DNA from: Nymphaea colorata
Lineage: Eukaryota; Streptophyta; Magnoliopsida; Nymphaeales; Nymphaeaceae
Direction of reading: 5' to 3'
Length of the DNA: 64,000 nucleotides
Assembly: GCF_008831285.2 (NCBI RefSeq)
Contig: NC_045140.1
Coordinates: forward strand, 21,140,370 to 21,204,369
Shown: piece after piece, positions 1 to 18,332 of the stretch
Layout: every line of letters starts with the position of its first letter
Numbering within the stretch: the stretch's first letter is position 1
The notes under the pieces: model-generated
What the model was told of the DNA's origin: nothing
Database searches by the model: none
What the model saw: only the letters and a program-made list of their open reading frames with translations
Translations under genes and position numbers: made by a program

Positions 1-980
1 AACCTTGTCGGAAATGCTACCGGGAAAAAGTAAAACTCGCCGACGCCGAAGCTCTGTCTATCTTTTTTATTGGAGGGCGGGCCCACATCCCGCCCCCTAT
101 TATCCGTGCGTGGGTCCCGCCTTCTCCCTCCCGTCCACATGCTCCGGACCCTAAGCGCTTGTTCTCTCGGCCCAATATTCCCCTCCCTGTCGGATCCGAA
201 CCGTTCCTATATTCCTCTCTCGAGCCTAGAGCGCCCGCGCCCTCTCTCTCTCTTGATTCACTTTGGCTCCTTTCGCCCGGACCCACTCGCTCACTCCCTT
301 CCGTTTTCAATAATAATGCAACACGTCCACCACAAACCCTTTGTAAGTTCAAAAATAAAAAGCCATAGAAATCAAAAATTTCACTTAAACTATACTACCT
401 TCGAGACAAACTTCACTATTTAGATTTAAAAAGAAAAAGGGTTGTAGAGAGTCTTTACATCCACATAAAAAGCCGAGTTTAGAATGAAAGTTGTTGCGAG
501 ATTAAAAAAGAAAGAAAGAATGGAGATCGGGATCGGAAGGGAATTGTTAATGGAGATCGAGGGGACGAAGGGTCAGCGCCTGATGCGGAGGGTTGATTCC
601 CTAGGGGAAGGACTCCTTTGTAATTTTCTTTGTCACGTGCAGGGCACTGGTTTCGCACGTGCGATGGAACGAGAAGGAGAGAGCCACGGATCGTAGTTCA
701 CTGTTCTGAAACAGTAGGCGCTTTTTGTTTTTGAGCCTTTCTTTCTTTCTTTCTTTCTTCCCCCTCGCAACGTAGAAGTGGTGGGAAAACGTGAAGGTAA
801 GAAGAGGACGAACTGTTTGTTGTTCATCGACGATCGGTCCATGCATCGAAGTAGTAAAATCGCATCGCCCTCAACTTATCTTGATTCCATCTTCTTCTTC
901 TTCTTCTTCTTCTTCTTCTTCTTCTTCCATGCCTCTGCAAAGCCATTCTCCGTATTTGAATTTGTTTAAGGAGCATCGGA
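1..980. other. GC- and pyrimidine-rich intergenic or promoter-like region
   Basis: No coding region is recognised. The first 330 bases are much richer in G+C and CT tracts than the following kilobases, which resembles the promoter and leader of a housekeeping gene. A CTTT tract (737-760) and a CTT tract (890-927) follow. Open frames here are low-complexity and differ between frames. A 5' leader of a gene whose body is not recognisable is possible but unproven. Confidence 0.35.
890..927. repeat. CTT/TTC microsatellite
   Basis: About twelve uninterrupted CTT trinucleotides. A CTTT tetranucleotide tract lies just upstream at 737-760. Reading frames crossing it give poly-Ser or poly-Phe and are not evidence of a gene. 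Confidence 0.9.
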
Positions 981-2790
981 TTTGAATCTTAAATGCAAGC
1001 GCATAACATAAACAGTTTCCAGAACAAATATTTGCGGTGAAGAGATTGAGAAAATAGAAACACCTACGGGGTTCGATTACAAACTTGCAAGGGAGATTGA
1101 GACTTTTGTTTTTTTTAGGTGGTGGCTTGATAACCTCCTACTTACCTGAAATTAACTTGCACGCATACTTAAAAGATGTGGTGGGTTGATAACCTCTTTC
1201 TTTATTAGATGTCCATTGAATGAGAGAAAACAAGTAGACAACGAAGTGGAATGTGATGTCCTCTCACAAGCCAGGATTTAGTTTTCAGAAGTGAGGTTAC
1301 ATATATGTGGGCGAATGTGTGTTTTAACTAGATTGTTGAGTCATAAACCCATAGTAGTAACAAAGAAAAAGCATTTAATATCATGGAGTGTGTGTTTAAT
1401 ACCAGTGAGGATTTAAATTTCTCATCGAGTATTTATATAATATAGATATAATTTTGACAACGCCACTGTTAACCCAAGTCAAACACCGTCATTTATTTTT
1501 CTCATTAAATGTTTGAAAGTTGTCCTTTAATACGGAGAGGAATATGGCCGAGCTAGCAACTTGTGAAGATTGGATCGAGCTATGCAAATTCAATCTCCTT
1601 GTATATATCGACAGTCGGCACATAGTACTTATTCATTCCAGCTTTAATAAGTTAACTTTTTTGAGTTTGATATGAACATTAGATAATTAATATCATGTAT
1701 GCAAATCGTTACACTTTGCTCCGCTAATATAAGGTTCCTAGAAATATGAACACAATTAAATGCGAGGATCACTAGCGTTTGCTCTGCCAACGCGATCAAC
1801 TAGTCGGGCAACATATAAATTAATAATGTTTTGGAAGTTAAAATCTCGTCTATACATATCAAAATATTATTTTTTATAGATTAATAATGTCTTGAAAGTT
1901 ACCGTGACATTCATAAAGCAAATTATAAAGAAAAGGAACCAAAAGAAAAGTGTCCAAAGTAGGGGGTTTAAAACCCATGTCAAAAATGAAATATTGATCA
2001 GACTGCATTTTGTTATATGTATATAACCAAAGAAATGTATTCAACAATATATATAAAGTAATGGCATGATGCTTCTAAAGTAACATACTCTTATCATAAA
2101 AATGGTATGACGGACATAACTTGTTCAATTCAAATGATGATTTAGATTATGTCATTCACGCACAAAAACATGACCCATTCATCGTCAATATCAGTTTGCC
2201 AAAATGTAATTTCACATATATGTGTGTGGGTTTTATTAAAACAAGAAGACCAGGTACATTAATTTAGCTGCTCAACTCAAGTAAAGGGAGGAAGAAGGGT
2301 CAAAGCGTGTCCAATTATTGAACCCCAAAGAGAGTTGATTCCGACCATCGCCTCGATATTTTTACCTCCTCCTGGAAATGGCAAAACCTTAGGTGATGCC
2401 AATGCCACAGTCCTTGGAGAGAGTACGCACAAATGCCTCTAAAAAGATACACGGCTCTTCCTTGCAGCAGGGACGACGCTCTGCTGCACAATTTGCCTCT
2501 TGAATGAAAAGTCATTTCACTTGACAGTGATCTCTGCCCCCTCCCCTTCTTTATTTGATATGCTTGTAGGGGTACCCTTCAATTTAAGGGTCACTTCAGA
2601 TTCCTCAATCCAAGCAAGCAACGCGAGAATGCCTTGAAAGCAACCAGGAGAGCACCATTTAATTCGGTTGTATTTCCAACACCCCCTTTTGTACCCTTGA
2701 TCTTACCTTGAATAAAAGAGAAAAACCCTCCTCTTTTTAGTCCTTTCCCTTGTCCCTTTGCATCAAAAACACTTTTTAATAAGTTTCTTA
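981..2790. other. AT-rich intergenic DNA, nothing recognised
   Basis: No long open frame, splice-consistent exon chain, RNA gene or clear transposon end is visible. Short frames near 2315-2515 have no family resemblance. Confidence 0.4.
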
Positions 2791-2794
2791 CACT

Positions 2795-3220
2795 TTGGCA
2801 GGAGGCTACTGTACTCTCTCAGCCTGCCGCAGTGTCACCTTCCCAGTTCCCAACCAGTCACATGGACTGAGAGCATTAGAGCTCCCCAACTTGCTGCTTA
2901 ATGTTGAGATATATATATATATATATATTATAAACTCTTTAGCCATTCTAACTTTGACTACTTTCATTCCCTGGACTGATTCTGGCAGTATGGCTCCATT
3001 GGGACACTTGGGCAGTCAACATCCTCATTAAACTTCATTTTGCTATCATGAGGAGAGAATGGACGCCTCTGTTCATTGGAGTTTGAACAGGAAGAACTGT
3101 AATTGGGGAATTGTCAATAGTTATGGCCTGTGAATCTGGGTTATTTGATGTGGACGTAGGAGTATTCGTTTGTGATTAGTGAAGAAATGAAGGAAAGAAA
3201 AGGACACCCATCTTTAAATA
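2795..3220. repeat. Degenerate copy of a local repeat family with an internal AT microsatellite
   Basis: This stretch aligns by eye with 25560-25930 and 45355-45700. Shared landmarks in order are a block around GTCACCTTCCCA, a CACATGG block, an AT-rich segment, CATTTTGCTA followed by CATGAGG, and a GATGTGG block before a purine-rich end. An AT tract sits at the same place in two copies (2910-2930 and 25653-25694) and is reduced in the third. No coding capacity is seen, so it may be an old non-coding element or a fragment of the B3-gene upstream region. Confidence 0.55.
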
Positions 3221-9050
<5,830 letters not shown>

Positions 9051-9314
9051 TGGACCATACGATCCGCTCCACCGTTCCCGGTAGGATCAAGTTGGTTTCT
9101 TCTCGACCAAGAACCACTGAGGGCCGTTTATCATCGAGATGGGCGGCTGGAAAGTTTCGTTTTGCAGACGGTAAATGGACGGAGGATCCAACACACTGTA
9201 CACCGTCAAGTCCTGTGGGAGTCTTATTCGAGCGACCCAGCCGCGCACGGAGGCTCCGGTCGCAGTCTCGATATTTCCAGCCACTTTCTGTTTCGCGGAG
9301 GAGGGCGCGGGAAG

Positions 9315-12300
9315 ATGACGATGTTCCACTTCTTCAATTGCGCCATCCTAACGTTCGGCCCTCACGCCGTCTACTACTCTGCGACGCCGCTGTGAGTCCT
9401 TCTTGGCACCATCCCTCCCTTTGATTCATTGTTCTCGACAGCTTCTTCCTTGTTTCTGTTTCAGTCGTTTAGTAGCTTGGTTCCTCTTTTTTTTCCCCCT
9501 TTCTGATCCCATTTGTTAGGGTTTTATTTTATGGTTTGACTTTCCTTTTATTTCGAGTTCCTTTCGCTGTTTTCCTGTTCTTTGTGTTCATAGATCTGGT
9601 TACTGATTACCTGGGAGTGATCTAAACGCGATGCCATAGTTATAGACACATTGGCGTGGAAGTACGTGTATTGAGGGGAAGAGGCATGGGACTCTGCAGC
9701 ATATTGGGTGGAATTGGTATGGGCGCCTGAGGTTTAATGGATCTTGGTTTCCTAATAAGCATAATGTGTCATCTCTCTAAATATTAAGGTTCAGGGATAT
9801 GGTTATGTGCACACACCTTATGCAATAAAGAATGAATACCATCTCAAATTCAAACGCGTGAGCAATTCTCAATCATGAAAAACAATAAATTTGATTAAGT
9901 GGTGCCGTTGATGGCAAAATTTTGAAAAGAAAAAAACCACTATAAAATGGGAAACTAATATCAAAAGGAACGGAGTATCTTGGTGTGGCTGAGAGTCATT
10001 TCATCTGAATGGAAGATGCACATGTCCAATGAAGGGTTCATGTCACATAGCTCCAAAAATGCTGTCGTAGCAAATTTGACATCTGAGACGTTCTCTTGCT
10101 CTTTCCAGCTTATTCTGTCTTTTGCAGCCCTATATGTTTTCCATATAGATACCTTCAAAATGCACCGTCTTTTCTCTCTGTCTCTCTTTCTGTTTGAGCC
10201 TTTCCTACTGATAACATTCGCGTAACTTTTGTGCTGAACTATGTTCTTTAAGTGACATATAAATATGTTTTTCATTATATTTTTGACATCAAATATTTTC
10301 TTATGGTCAGCGCAATCCAAGTATCCTCTACCTTTTTTTTTTCTATTTATCATCAATTGAAATTTGAATTATCATGTCACATGGTTTCTATTGCCTATTT
10401 ATGAACAGCTTTTTATCCTTTTTATGGGTATGAATTGGCAACAGATCTTTTGCACGTCACATGCACCGGGATTGAAAAGGATATGTATGTATAGCTAATG
10501 GCTCATGCTACTATATTATTTTTTTCTCCTTTCATTTTGATTTTGACATTCAACTTTGTTTTAGCTATTGCACTTGAGGAATATTGATCTATTTCCTTTA
10601 TTTTTGACAAATATATTTCTTTTATGCAAATAATTTGGAATATCTGTCTCACTATTTACCATTCCTCTTTTGCTCATGTGAAATGAAATTCTGTATGATG
10701 AGTGGACGCAGGTCCGAGTATGACACAATTGGAACTTCAGTGAAGGCTGCTCTTGTTTATCTAGGAACAGCGTTGGTGAAGGTCAGTAAGTAGACTACTG
10801 CTACAATTTTTTTTTGTCATATTAAGGGTCTTCGTATGGTCACATCCTACCATATCTGATGCAAGAAAAGAGTAACTCAGGCATACATTTTCCTGTCACC
10901 GTATCTGTCCTTGGAGTTGCAATATTGTGATTGCCCTTTCCTCTTATCTTGATGGTGATGTCTTCACGTGTCTATATAAAATATTTGAATCCAAATGGTC
11001 ATTCAAACTTTGTAGTTAAATGAGCAAGGATTGATAATTGTTTGATTGAGTTTTTTTTGGTTATATATAGGACAGGCAAGTAAAAGACAACTGACTTTAA
11101 AATGTTGTAGCTTTACTCTCGGCCTAAGGAAAACAATGTTTACATACCCATAAATCATACAACATGAGATAAGGCCCACTTATCTCATTGGTTAGGGGAT
11201 TAGGTACCTCCATTTTCATTTACATTGCCCTCTTCCACAACTATGACAACAAAGAATAAATTGATCTTTCTTTAATATTAGGCTGACTTTAGTTCAATTT
11301 TGTGTCCCCAAGAATGTTTGGACGTTACTTTATATGACCTGAAATCAGTCTATAGAATTGAAACTTTAATTGTGAAATGAACTTGCTACTTTTTCTTTCT
11401 CTTTGTCACTGTTTAATTCATCTCTGATTTTTTTGGCAGCTTGTTTGCCTTGCAACTTTTCTCAAGGTACCTGAGAATGATAGCTTTGACCCGTATCAGG
11501 TAATGGTTAAACCTAACGTCTTAAAGTGATCAGTTACTTTCCATGCCTTATGATGTTGTGACATTTTTTGACAGGAATTATTGAAAGCCTTGATAGGTCT
11601 TATAGATGTTGCTGGGCTTTACTTTGCATTAACTCAGCTGACTCATAGGAACATTTCCCAGAATCATAAGTTTCAAGCTGTGGGACTTGGTGAGCAAACA
11701 TGTTTCAACCATCCAATTTTCTCCTTTTTGATGTGTCGTTTCTCTTCTGTGCCTTCTCTCTCAGATATATTTTGGTTGGTTTTGATCATTTCTGTCAAAC
11801 AGATTGTGCTGTTTTCTTACTGGGTTCTTGTTATATGCTATCACAATTTTTCTCAAACAAAATATTCATAACTTAATGATATTCTTTTATCTTGGATAAT
11901 TATGTATTTTTCCAACGATGCATCCCAAGCTTAGTAAAGGCCAATTTAGTTCCTACTTAAGGGTCATGTTCATAAATTTCTTATTTTAACCAGTGGAATG
12001 CTTGTGTGATATTAAGGTTCAAGGTACAAATTGGTTAAGGGTTCATTTCTTGCAGTTGATGGATGTAGAGACTTGGGAGAAGACTAAGTATGCTGCCTTA
12101 AGAAAATATCAACTATTGTTAATATAAGTTGTGAATAAATTCTTCAATGGCACTTTACAAAGGCTTCATTTTGAACAATTTTCATGAGCTCATCTGCCAA
12201 GAAACTTTGATATCATAGAGTAGCTTATAGGATTTGTGCTGTTTCTCTTTCTCTATATTATCCAGTATATAATCAATTGAGGGAAGACAAAAAGGGCTAA

Positions 12301-15300
12301 AAACTGCAGTTCAAAGCGATAAATCACTATATCACTATATGTGATACTATGATTGTCTCCTACTGGGAACTACTGGTATGGTTGATCCAAAACAATGGAT
12401 GACATCTGCAAAAGTAAGTTTAGTGGTAAGGTAATGGGAGGTGCTGCAGGTGCCATAGAAGTGCATTCGTGCCATCAAGAAGATCCTTTACAAACCCTTT
12501 CCCTGCATATGCTTTTTTTCATGTGCAGTAGTAAAGCAAATCTTTATTTGTATGTCTGGATCATTAAAACTTATCTAAAATATGGTAGAGATATGGTCAG
12601 CTGCACTGATGACAGAATGGAACGTAAAGTCAACATTTAGTTTCCATGCTGCCAGTTGTGAGAAAATGAACATATTTTATATTAATAGAAACTCTCACTT
12701 TTCAGCAGGCTTGCCAATGAGGCTTACAACTGAGAGAAGGAACAGTTTTATGCTAAGCAACAAGATTGTTTCAAAATGTAACACCTTAAAAATTTGGTCC
12801 CGTATTGAACATTGTGAAGGATTTTCAAGGGTTTATAAAGGGGGGTTATTAAATAGATGGTTGTCCTTGTTCCTAGCCTTTTTGGGGCTGGAGCTGAAAC
12901 TACTATGGGGAAGGTTGGGATCCGTCAGACTAGGGGTTTGATTCCAGAAATAGGTCGGGTCATTACAGTGGTATCAGAGCCAATTCAACACTTGGACTTA
13001 GGATCCCACATGCGCTGACACGTGTGCCTTAAGGGTGGTGGATTTTAAATCTCACATGCACGCACACGTGTGCCTTAAGGGTGGTGGATTTTAACATCCC
13101 AAAAGTTCAGTCCCATATTGAAGATTGTGAAGGATCTTCAAGGGCTTATAAAGGGAATCATTGAATATATGGTTGTCCTGGTTCCTAGCCTTTTTGGGGG
13201 CTGAAGCCGAAACTACTAGGGGGCGGGTTGGAATCCATTAAACTAGGGGTCCAAGCCTAGAAGTGGGTCGGGTTGTTACATGAAATGTCTTATGTGCTGC
13301 TATATGACACTTCCATGAACATGCATATGTAACAACATGCACGTTTGCTTATGTTAGTCGTGTCGCCACATCAGGCCAGCAGGTTTCAGTCTATTGTAAT
13401 TGTGCATATGACAGTTGCTTTGGAGTTCCATCTGTGGCAGCTGTACATGCTACACATTTGTGAAGATTCAAGAATGAAGGGCTTCAATTTTTTATCCAGA
13501 AACAATCATGTTCATATTATCCATCTAATTTTCCATCTAGATCGTTGATTATACCCTTTAATGGGAAAATTAAAGGGAATGGCAGATTTTGTTTTCTGTA
13601 CATTGCACATATTTATCTTATTTTGTATTTAAAGTAATTTTTACAACATTGTGTCAAAATTCGGTTAAATGCAAGGTCAAGTTTGTCTATGTCAAGCCTC
13701 TAAACTCAAAGAACTTATAGCTTAAAGATGACTCTTGGAAACATGAGTAATTATTTAACCCGCTTTAGATAATTATATGTGCAATTGCAGCCACCTGACA
13801 TCTTTCATTGATTTGGTTATTTTTGCATGCTATAATTTTAAGAGGTACGCACTTTTGCAATCTTTGTTTGCTGACTTTTTCTTCACGTTTCTGCAGGATG
13901 GGCATTTGCTGATTCTATCTTACACAGGCTAGCTCCTCTTTGGGTTGGAGCCAGGGGCCTGGAGTTCACGTGGGATTACATCCTACAAGGGCTTGAGGCA
14001 AATGCAAATCTGGTAAGATTTGTCTCTCAAACCATGATCTTATATTACACAGGTTCATATTGAGGTTTCCCAAACGTCATATGGGGATGATCCTGACTCC
14101 TCGGAAGCATTACCTGCCTCTTGAACACAAGCAATAGCATTAAGCATTGACAGCAAGCTAGATAGATACGGAATGCAAACATTGGCCTCAACCTTCTGGT
14201 GCAGTTTCTGCCATGCAGGCTAATTTCATCCTTGAGATTTGGTTCTTTGTTAGTGTATTTTGTGATGAAAAGCTGTTGGCAGTTAACTGATAATATGATT
14301 GGGCAATTTCTTGTTAATGATGGATTGTTAGTACGGATATACTGAGGGTTGCAGAAGTCGAGATCTCTTTCTTGGAATTTTTTTCTGGACAGACATAGCA
14401 CCAGGCAATGATGTTCTATCACCTTTAAACTATAAATAATCTATTCTTAGCCATATCTTCAGTTGCAAGCATAGTGTCAGGACATACATCTATAATGCAA
14501 GATGAGTTGTCCCATGAAACTCACACCAACCTCATGCACTTTGTGTAGGTTATCGGGAACCCCTCGTTATGACTTCTCTTAAGGGTTTTGGTCAGCATAT
14601 GATCAAGCAGAACCATGTCCAAAATTCATGACTCTGGTCTTGTTAAATCCAAGAAAATCCCATAGACAAAGAAATATATAATTGTGGACAGGCAGCTGCC
14701 AGGATAAATTAATAAAATAATTTACCATTCAGTTCTATATAGCCAAGAATTGTTTCACTACCTTCGGCAACCATGTTGAATCATCCATCTCTTTGCAGCT
14801 TCATGTTTTTTACTTAGTTAGAACCTGACATGAGACAAATGCATGTTGTTCTTGATTTTTACAATAAGTGAACAAGAAATAAGGGGGATTGGGCTAAAGC
14901 TGTCTGTACTGAATTTAGAAATTAAATTAAGGTTAAAAATGCACATATCATGTTTGAATATATATCTTTCCTTGTTTGTGCAGGTGCTGACTCTTTCACT
15001 TGCTGCATTAGGATCCTTGATGTGGCTCAGGAAGAACAAGCCAAAGGCACTAATCCCCATCATATATTTATGTTCTGGGATGCTTGCCACCATGCCATCT
15101 ATAACTAGGTGCGATAGCAACTCTCTCATTGTCACCTTTTGTTTCTCAAATATTAAGTAAAATCATGAAGGTCTTGGTAACAAAGTTATAAAAATGAAAA
15201 AATTAATCTGATGAGCCATCCATTACAGATGACATCTGAATTTGACAGTTCCTTCCACATGCATCAGTTTCAGTTTACAAGATTGATTTTTGGTACCTCA

Positions 15301-16953
15301 CTAGGAATGCATAACTAGGTCATATTGTGGAGAGACATTTTATGAATGATCTTTCACTTCTTGAAAAAACAAGTGGTACCACAATGAGTCCAACCCTTCA
15401 CCTTGGGAGATGGGAAGGAAATATATAATGTTTCCTATCGTTGGGGCTCACAAAACTGTTAGAAACTTAGAACACTGGTGGATCAGAGGCTACTTTCATG
15501 ACAGAAAACTGAGTGAAGTTCATGGAGGCAAAATGTGTCAACTTGACTTGTAGTTTTTCATTACTGTGGTGACAGAAGCAGGGGTGGAGCCAAGGGGGTC
15601 GGCAGGGGCCATGTTCCCCCTGAAGATTTTGAAATAAGTTTTTACCGTTTAAAATTTTCAGAAATTCAAAGTTAATCCCTGTAAAAATTTAGAAAAATGC
15701 ACTTAGCCTTATAAAAAGTTTTCAGAAATTTTGTTTAGTCATACAATTTATCATGCTCACATGCCCCGCCCCCCTACCCCTTCATGTAAGAAAAATCCTA
15801 GCTCCACCTCTGGATAGGAGGCACTTGCATGCTTCATCTAAGTGTGATGAAGCAAATAGGCCTAGCGAGTGGTGGCATAGTGAGATGGGTCATTGCCATT
15901 ATATATGTGGTTTGACTCCTATCCGTGCCGCTCTCTTGCAAAAGCTGATGCCTATTACAAGTTTTAGCAATAAGGGCTTTAATCTCATGTTCTTAGCACT
16001 TCAGGGGTTGAATTTGACCTATCTTCTGTCGAGTTCTAATGTCTCACTCTTGCCATATAAAAAATTGAAAAAAAAGGAGCTTTAGAGGCCTGGAGGTTCC
16101 TCCTGTTTCTACCTAATGTGTACATCAGGATAGAAAGGATGTTGCATTGTACCTATTTGGTTGACTGCTCACCTTGCCTAATGGGGCAAGCCATGTGAAT
16201 GCTCCAGCCCAAGGGGCAAGGAGATAGCTTGATGAGGACACAAGAAGTTCATTATTGATTTCAGTTTGACCCCACCAAGAAATTGTGCTGAATCCATGCA
16301 TGAATGGGCTGGCCATCCTGGGAAAAATTGGTATGTCTAATCAATTGATTAAAGTAATATTCTGTGAGTGTAGTTACATGTTGATGGTATAAAAATTTGG
16401 GGAAGATGGATGAGGATGGCTTGAATCTTCTTTCTGCCAATGTCACATTGTCACATGGATGCAGGTGTGGATACCGATGCAAAGTATTTTAAAAAAAACT
16501 TACATGCAAGGGCACTGGTATGTGTGTGTGTCGCAACTTTGATAAGATTTTAAACAAATAAAAACATATATTCATTACTTGTAGTTATAATATATAAATT
16601 ACTAAACAAAAAGTACCAAAAAATACAAAATATGAGTCTGTTGTGTTCCCATACGTGCACCACTGTCCAGCTGTGTGTACGTGGATGTGGCACCCTTTCA
16701 GGTGTGCCTTGGTGGCAGTTTCCTGCATAGTTCAGTTCTGATAATGTCTAACATCTATTTACCAAACCAGTATGTGACGGTTTCTTTTATATGTTGTCTT
16801 TTTCTTTTCAATAACGGCATGTTTTGCAGCTATCTGAGACGAAGTCTGGGGTGGCACTTTCCCAAGGTAGTGGGCTTCGAGATATTCTCTTCCATTTTGA
16901 TGGCATTCATCAGCTGGCAGTTGTTCAGTGCCTGCCAGAGACCTTCCACTTGA
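9315..16953 (+). CDS. TMEM147-like ER membrane protein (BOS-complex subunit), 7 exons
   Basis: Exons by GT-AG junctions and phase are 9315-9391, 10712-10781, 11440-11499, 11575-11689, 13897-14012, 14984-15108 and 16830-16953. They sum to 687 nt, or 228 aa plus stop, close to the roughly 224 aa of animal TMEM147. The product starts MTMFHF and has the family block PLWVGARGLEF followed by W-Y-I near residue 125. Several hydrophobic membrane-spanning stretches cover most of the length. In animals TMEM147 forms the back-of-Sec61 (BOS) complex with nicalin and NOMO and assists insertion of multipass membrane proteins into the ER. The same role in plants is inferred from homology. The second in-frame Met is at codon 3. 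The first is chosen because MT-hydrophobic-FHF matches the family start. The largest intron (11690-13896) contains a TRIM retroelement and intron 6 a hAT-like MITE, but no exon or splice site is damaged. The last exon faces petM convergently. Confidence 0.93.
9392..11439 (+). other. Introns 1 and 2 of the TMEM147-like gene
   Basis: Intron 1 is 9392-10711 and intron 2 is 10782-11439. Both begin with GT (GTGAGT and GTCAGT) and end in a T-rich tract plus AG. No element is recognised in them. The reverse-strand frame at 9961-10356 is intronic and shows no family resemblance. Confidence 0.8.
12777..13280 (+). mobile_element. TRIM-type LTR retroelement (504 bp) in intron 4 of the TMEM147-like gene
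   Basis: Two direct terminal repeats of 191 bp (12777-12967 and 13090-13280) share long matching blocks such as CCTAGCCTTTTTGGGG and end in TTACA. The left repeat begins TGTAACA. One base after the left repeat lies TGGTATCAGAGC (12969-12980), the classic primer-binding site complementary to initiator tRNA-Met. The internal region is only about 122 bp and non-coding. It contains a tandemly repeated unit of about 55 bp including CCTTAAGGGTGGTGGATTT, whose second copy sits just before the right repeat where a polypurine tract belongs. This is the architecture of a terminal-repeat retrotransposon in miniature, which depends on enzymes from other elements. The flanks (CAAAA and TGAAA) do not form a clean five-base target duplication. 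The repeats differ at many positions, so the insertion is old. Confidence 0.9.
13281..14983 (+). other. End of intron 4, exon 5 and intron 5 of the TMEM147-like gene
   Basis: Apart from exon 5 (13897-14012) this stretch is intron. The reverse-strand frame at 14045-14422 (125 aa) lies wholly inside intron 5, has no family resemblance and is treated as chance. Confidence 0.75.
15579..15812. mobile_element. hAT-like MITE (234 bp) in intron 6 of the TMEM147-like gene
   Basis: The left end reads CAGGGGTGGAGCCAAG. The inverted right end reads CAGAGGTGGAGCTAGG, matching at 13 of 16 positions and starting with CAG like many plant hAT elements. The flanking octamers GACAGAAG (15571-15578) and GATAGGAG (15813-15820) match at 6 of 8 positions, consistent with an aged 8-bp target-site duplication. 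The interior is AT-rich and non-coding with no transposase, so movement would have needed an autonomous hAT elsewhere. Confidence 0.8.
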
Positions 16954-17960
16954 TAATCAAGTGAATAATACATGGTTTTGCTGCTTGCGTGGAGCCCTCT
17001 TCCTGTCGTTGTCATTCTTGCGTACAGAGAGTTAAGCCATCGACATTCTTTCTTAATCTGTAACCATTTGTATCTGGAAGGTTGCTGCATATACCAAGAG
17101 CTGCTAGTTGTATCAGTAAAATCAATACTGCTTCTTATTCAACACAGACATGCCGCTGTGCATATGACTTTTGTCCTTGGATCAACAATTTTGGTGAGGC
17201 GTAGAAATCAGTCAGTGTGGTTAACTTTTGATTCTTTCCCTTTGCAGTTATATTTTATGGGTTATTTCGTGGCAACACAATGATGCAGCTGTGCACGTAA
17301 CTGCTCTCCTCGGAATGTTTGTGGAGAAACATAGAAACCATTTGTTGTTGAAAATTTTGCATTATTTGGTTTTACTGTTATATCATGTGGTATTTCATGC
17401 CAGAAGATGTCAGCTTGAGCTACTTTCCTTGCCTGCTATATAGCGCTACTTAAATCAGTTTTTCTGGATGTCGAACTAATCAGTTTCCAAGGACTTCTAA
17501 AGGGGGAAAAAGAAGGGCATGTCCTTATCAGCGTAAAACCCAATTCTATGCTTTCTACCCCAGTTGTACAAATGTGACTGGCTGGTACGAGTAGCGGCCA
17601 TGGAAACTGAACGATCAGAATTTGCTTGATTCAAGGCCTGCCCGATTAGGGCAACTACTTTTGTCCTAGTGAAATCATTTTTTCTTGTACTACCTCCCTA
17701 AGAATTAGGGATCTAGTGCGTCGTAGGCCCTGGTGATATCTGTTATGCCTTTTGTCATTCACAGGAGGTGGCTAATATTGGATTGCAGAAAAGGCGCATT
17801 CGGTTTCTCATGGCTATGTTGAACAAATTTCAATTCTGTAAAGAACAATATGCTTGCACGACAATAAATAGAGAAAAGCTATTAATGGTCAAATAACCAA
17901 ACTGGCAATGGATGAGCACGACTTCAAAAGTAATAATATTTCCTTTCTTTTTGGGTGTTG
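16954..17960. other. 3' flanks between the convergent TMEM147-like gene and petM
   Basis: About 1 kb separates the TMEM147-like stop codon from the petM stop codon, so it should hold both 3' untranslated regions. I see no further gene. The short open frames on both strands overlap and lack family features. An AATAAA-like signal (CAATAAATAG, about 17862-17871) is on the + strand. Confidence 0.5.
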
Positions 17961-18332
17961 CTACTCTTCTTCAAGTGATGCTTCTACTCGAAGAAGAACG
18001 AAGCCGACTGCCACACCGATCAAGACGAGGCCGTTCATGATGGCAGCAATCCTGAAGATTTCACCCACAGCGTTGCAGGTGGAGGAAAGAGCTCCACCAC
18101 CTCTACCTGTGCGTTGGGAGCGGGCCCTGGTTGAATTCATCACTTTGGTGAATGCTTTCTCAGTGCACAAAGGAAGGCCTAGGCAGCTGATCTGATTCTG
18201 GGCTTTCAGCCCTCCGAAAGAATTGATGCCACTAATGTAGTTCACCTTTGTGGTGGTGCTCCTAGAAGAGCTGCTACGAACCGTGCTGCATGTAAACACT
18301 GCCTGAGCTGAAGTTGCGGAGGCCGTTGCCAT
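17961..18332 (-). CDS. petM: Cytochrome b6f complex subunit 7 (PetM), nuclear-encoded
   Basis: A single uninterrupted frame of 123 aa. Residues 1 to about 83 are rich in Ser, Thr, Ala and Arg and poor in acidic residues, as in a chloroplast transit peptide. They contain the pre-sequence features [13 protein letters not shown] and SLGLPLCTE-like (here CLGLPLCTE) known from plant PetM precursors. The C-terminal 38 residues carry [15 protein letters not shown], then the single membrane span [13 protein letters not shown], and an acidic tail ending LEEE. PetM is one of the small single-span subunits of the thylakoid cytochrome b6f complex, which links photosystem II to photosystem I. The start at 18332 gives a normal precursor length. 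A possible 5'-leader intron has a donor-like AAAG/GTAACT near 18432 and an acceptor-like TTCTTCAAG near 18358. No lesion is seen, and the gene lies just outside the duplicated region. Confidence 0.94.
   Translation of the reverse strand: MATASATSAQAVFTCSTVRSSSSRSTTTKVNYISGINSFGGLKAQNQISCLGLPLCTEKAFTKVMNSTRARSQRTGRGGGALSSTCNAVGEIFRIAAIMNGLVLIGVAVGFVLLRVEASLEEE

Noticed and set aside
17-423. GC-rich frames of 111 and 117 aa at the window start
   Set aside because: Low-complexity Arg/Gly/Ser or Pro/Ser composition on opposite strands, with no recognisable domain. More like a promoter or leader.
12395-12941. Frames of 81 and 119 aa in TMEM147-like intron 4
   Set aside because: They overlap the TRIM and ordinary intron sequence, with no family features. 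The splice phases of the gene exclude them as exons.
14045-14422. 125-aa reverse frame in the TMEM147-like intron 5
   Set aside because: No family resemblance, wholly intronic, and no supporting splice or promoter features.
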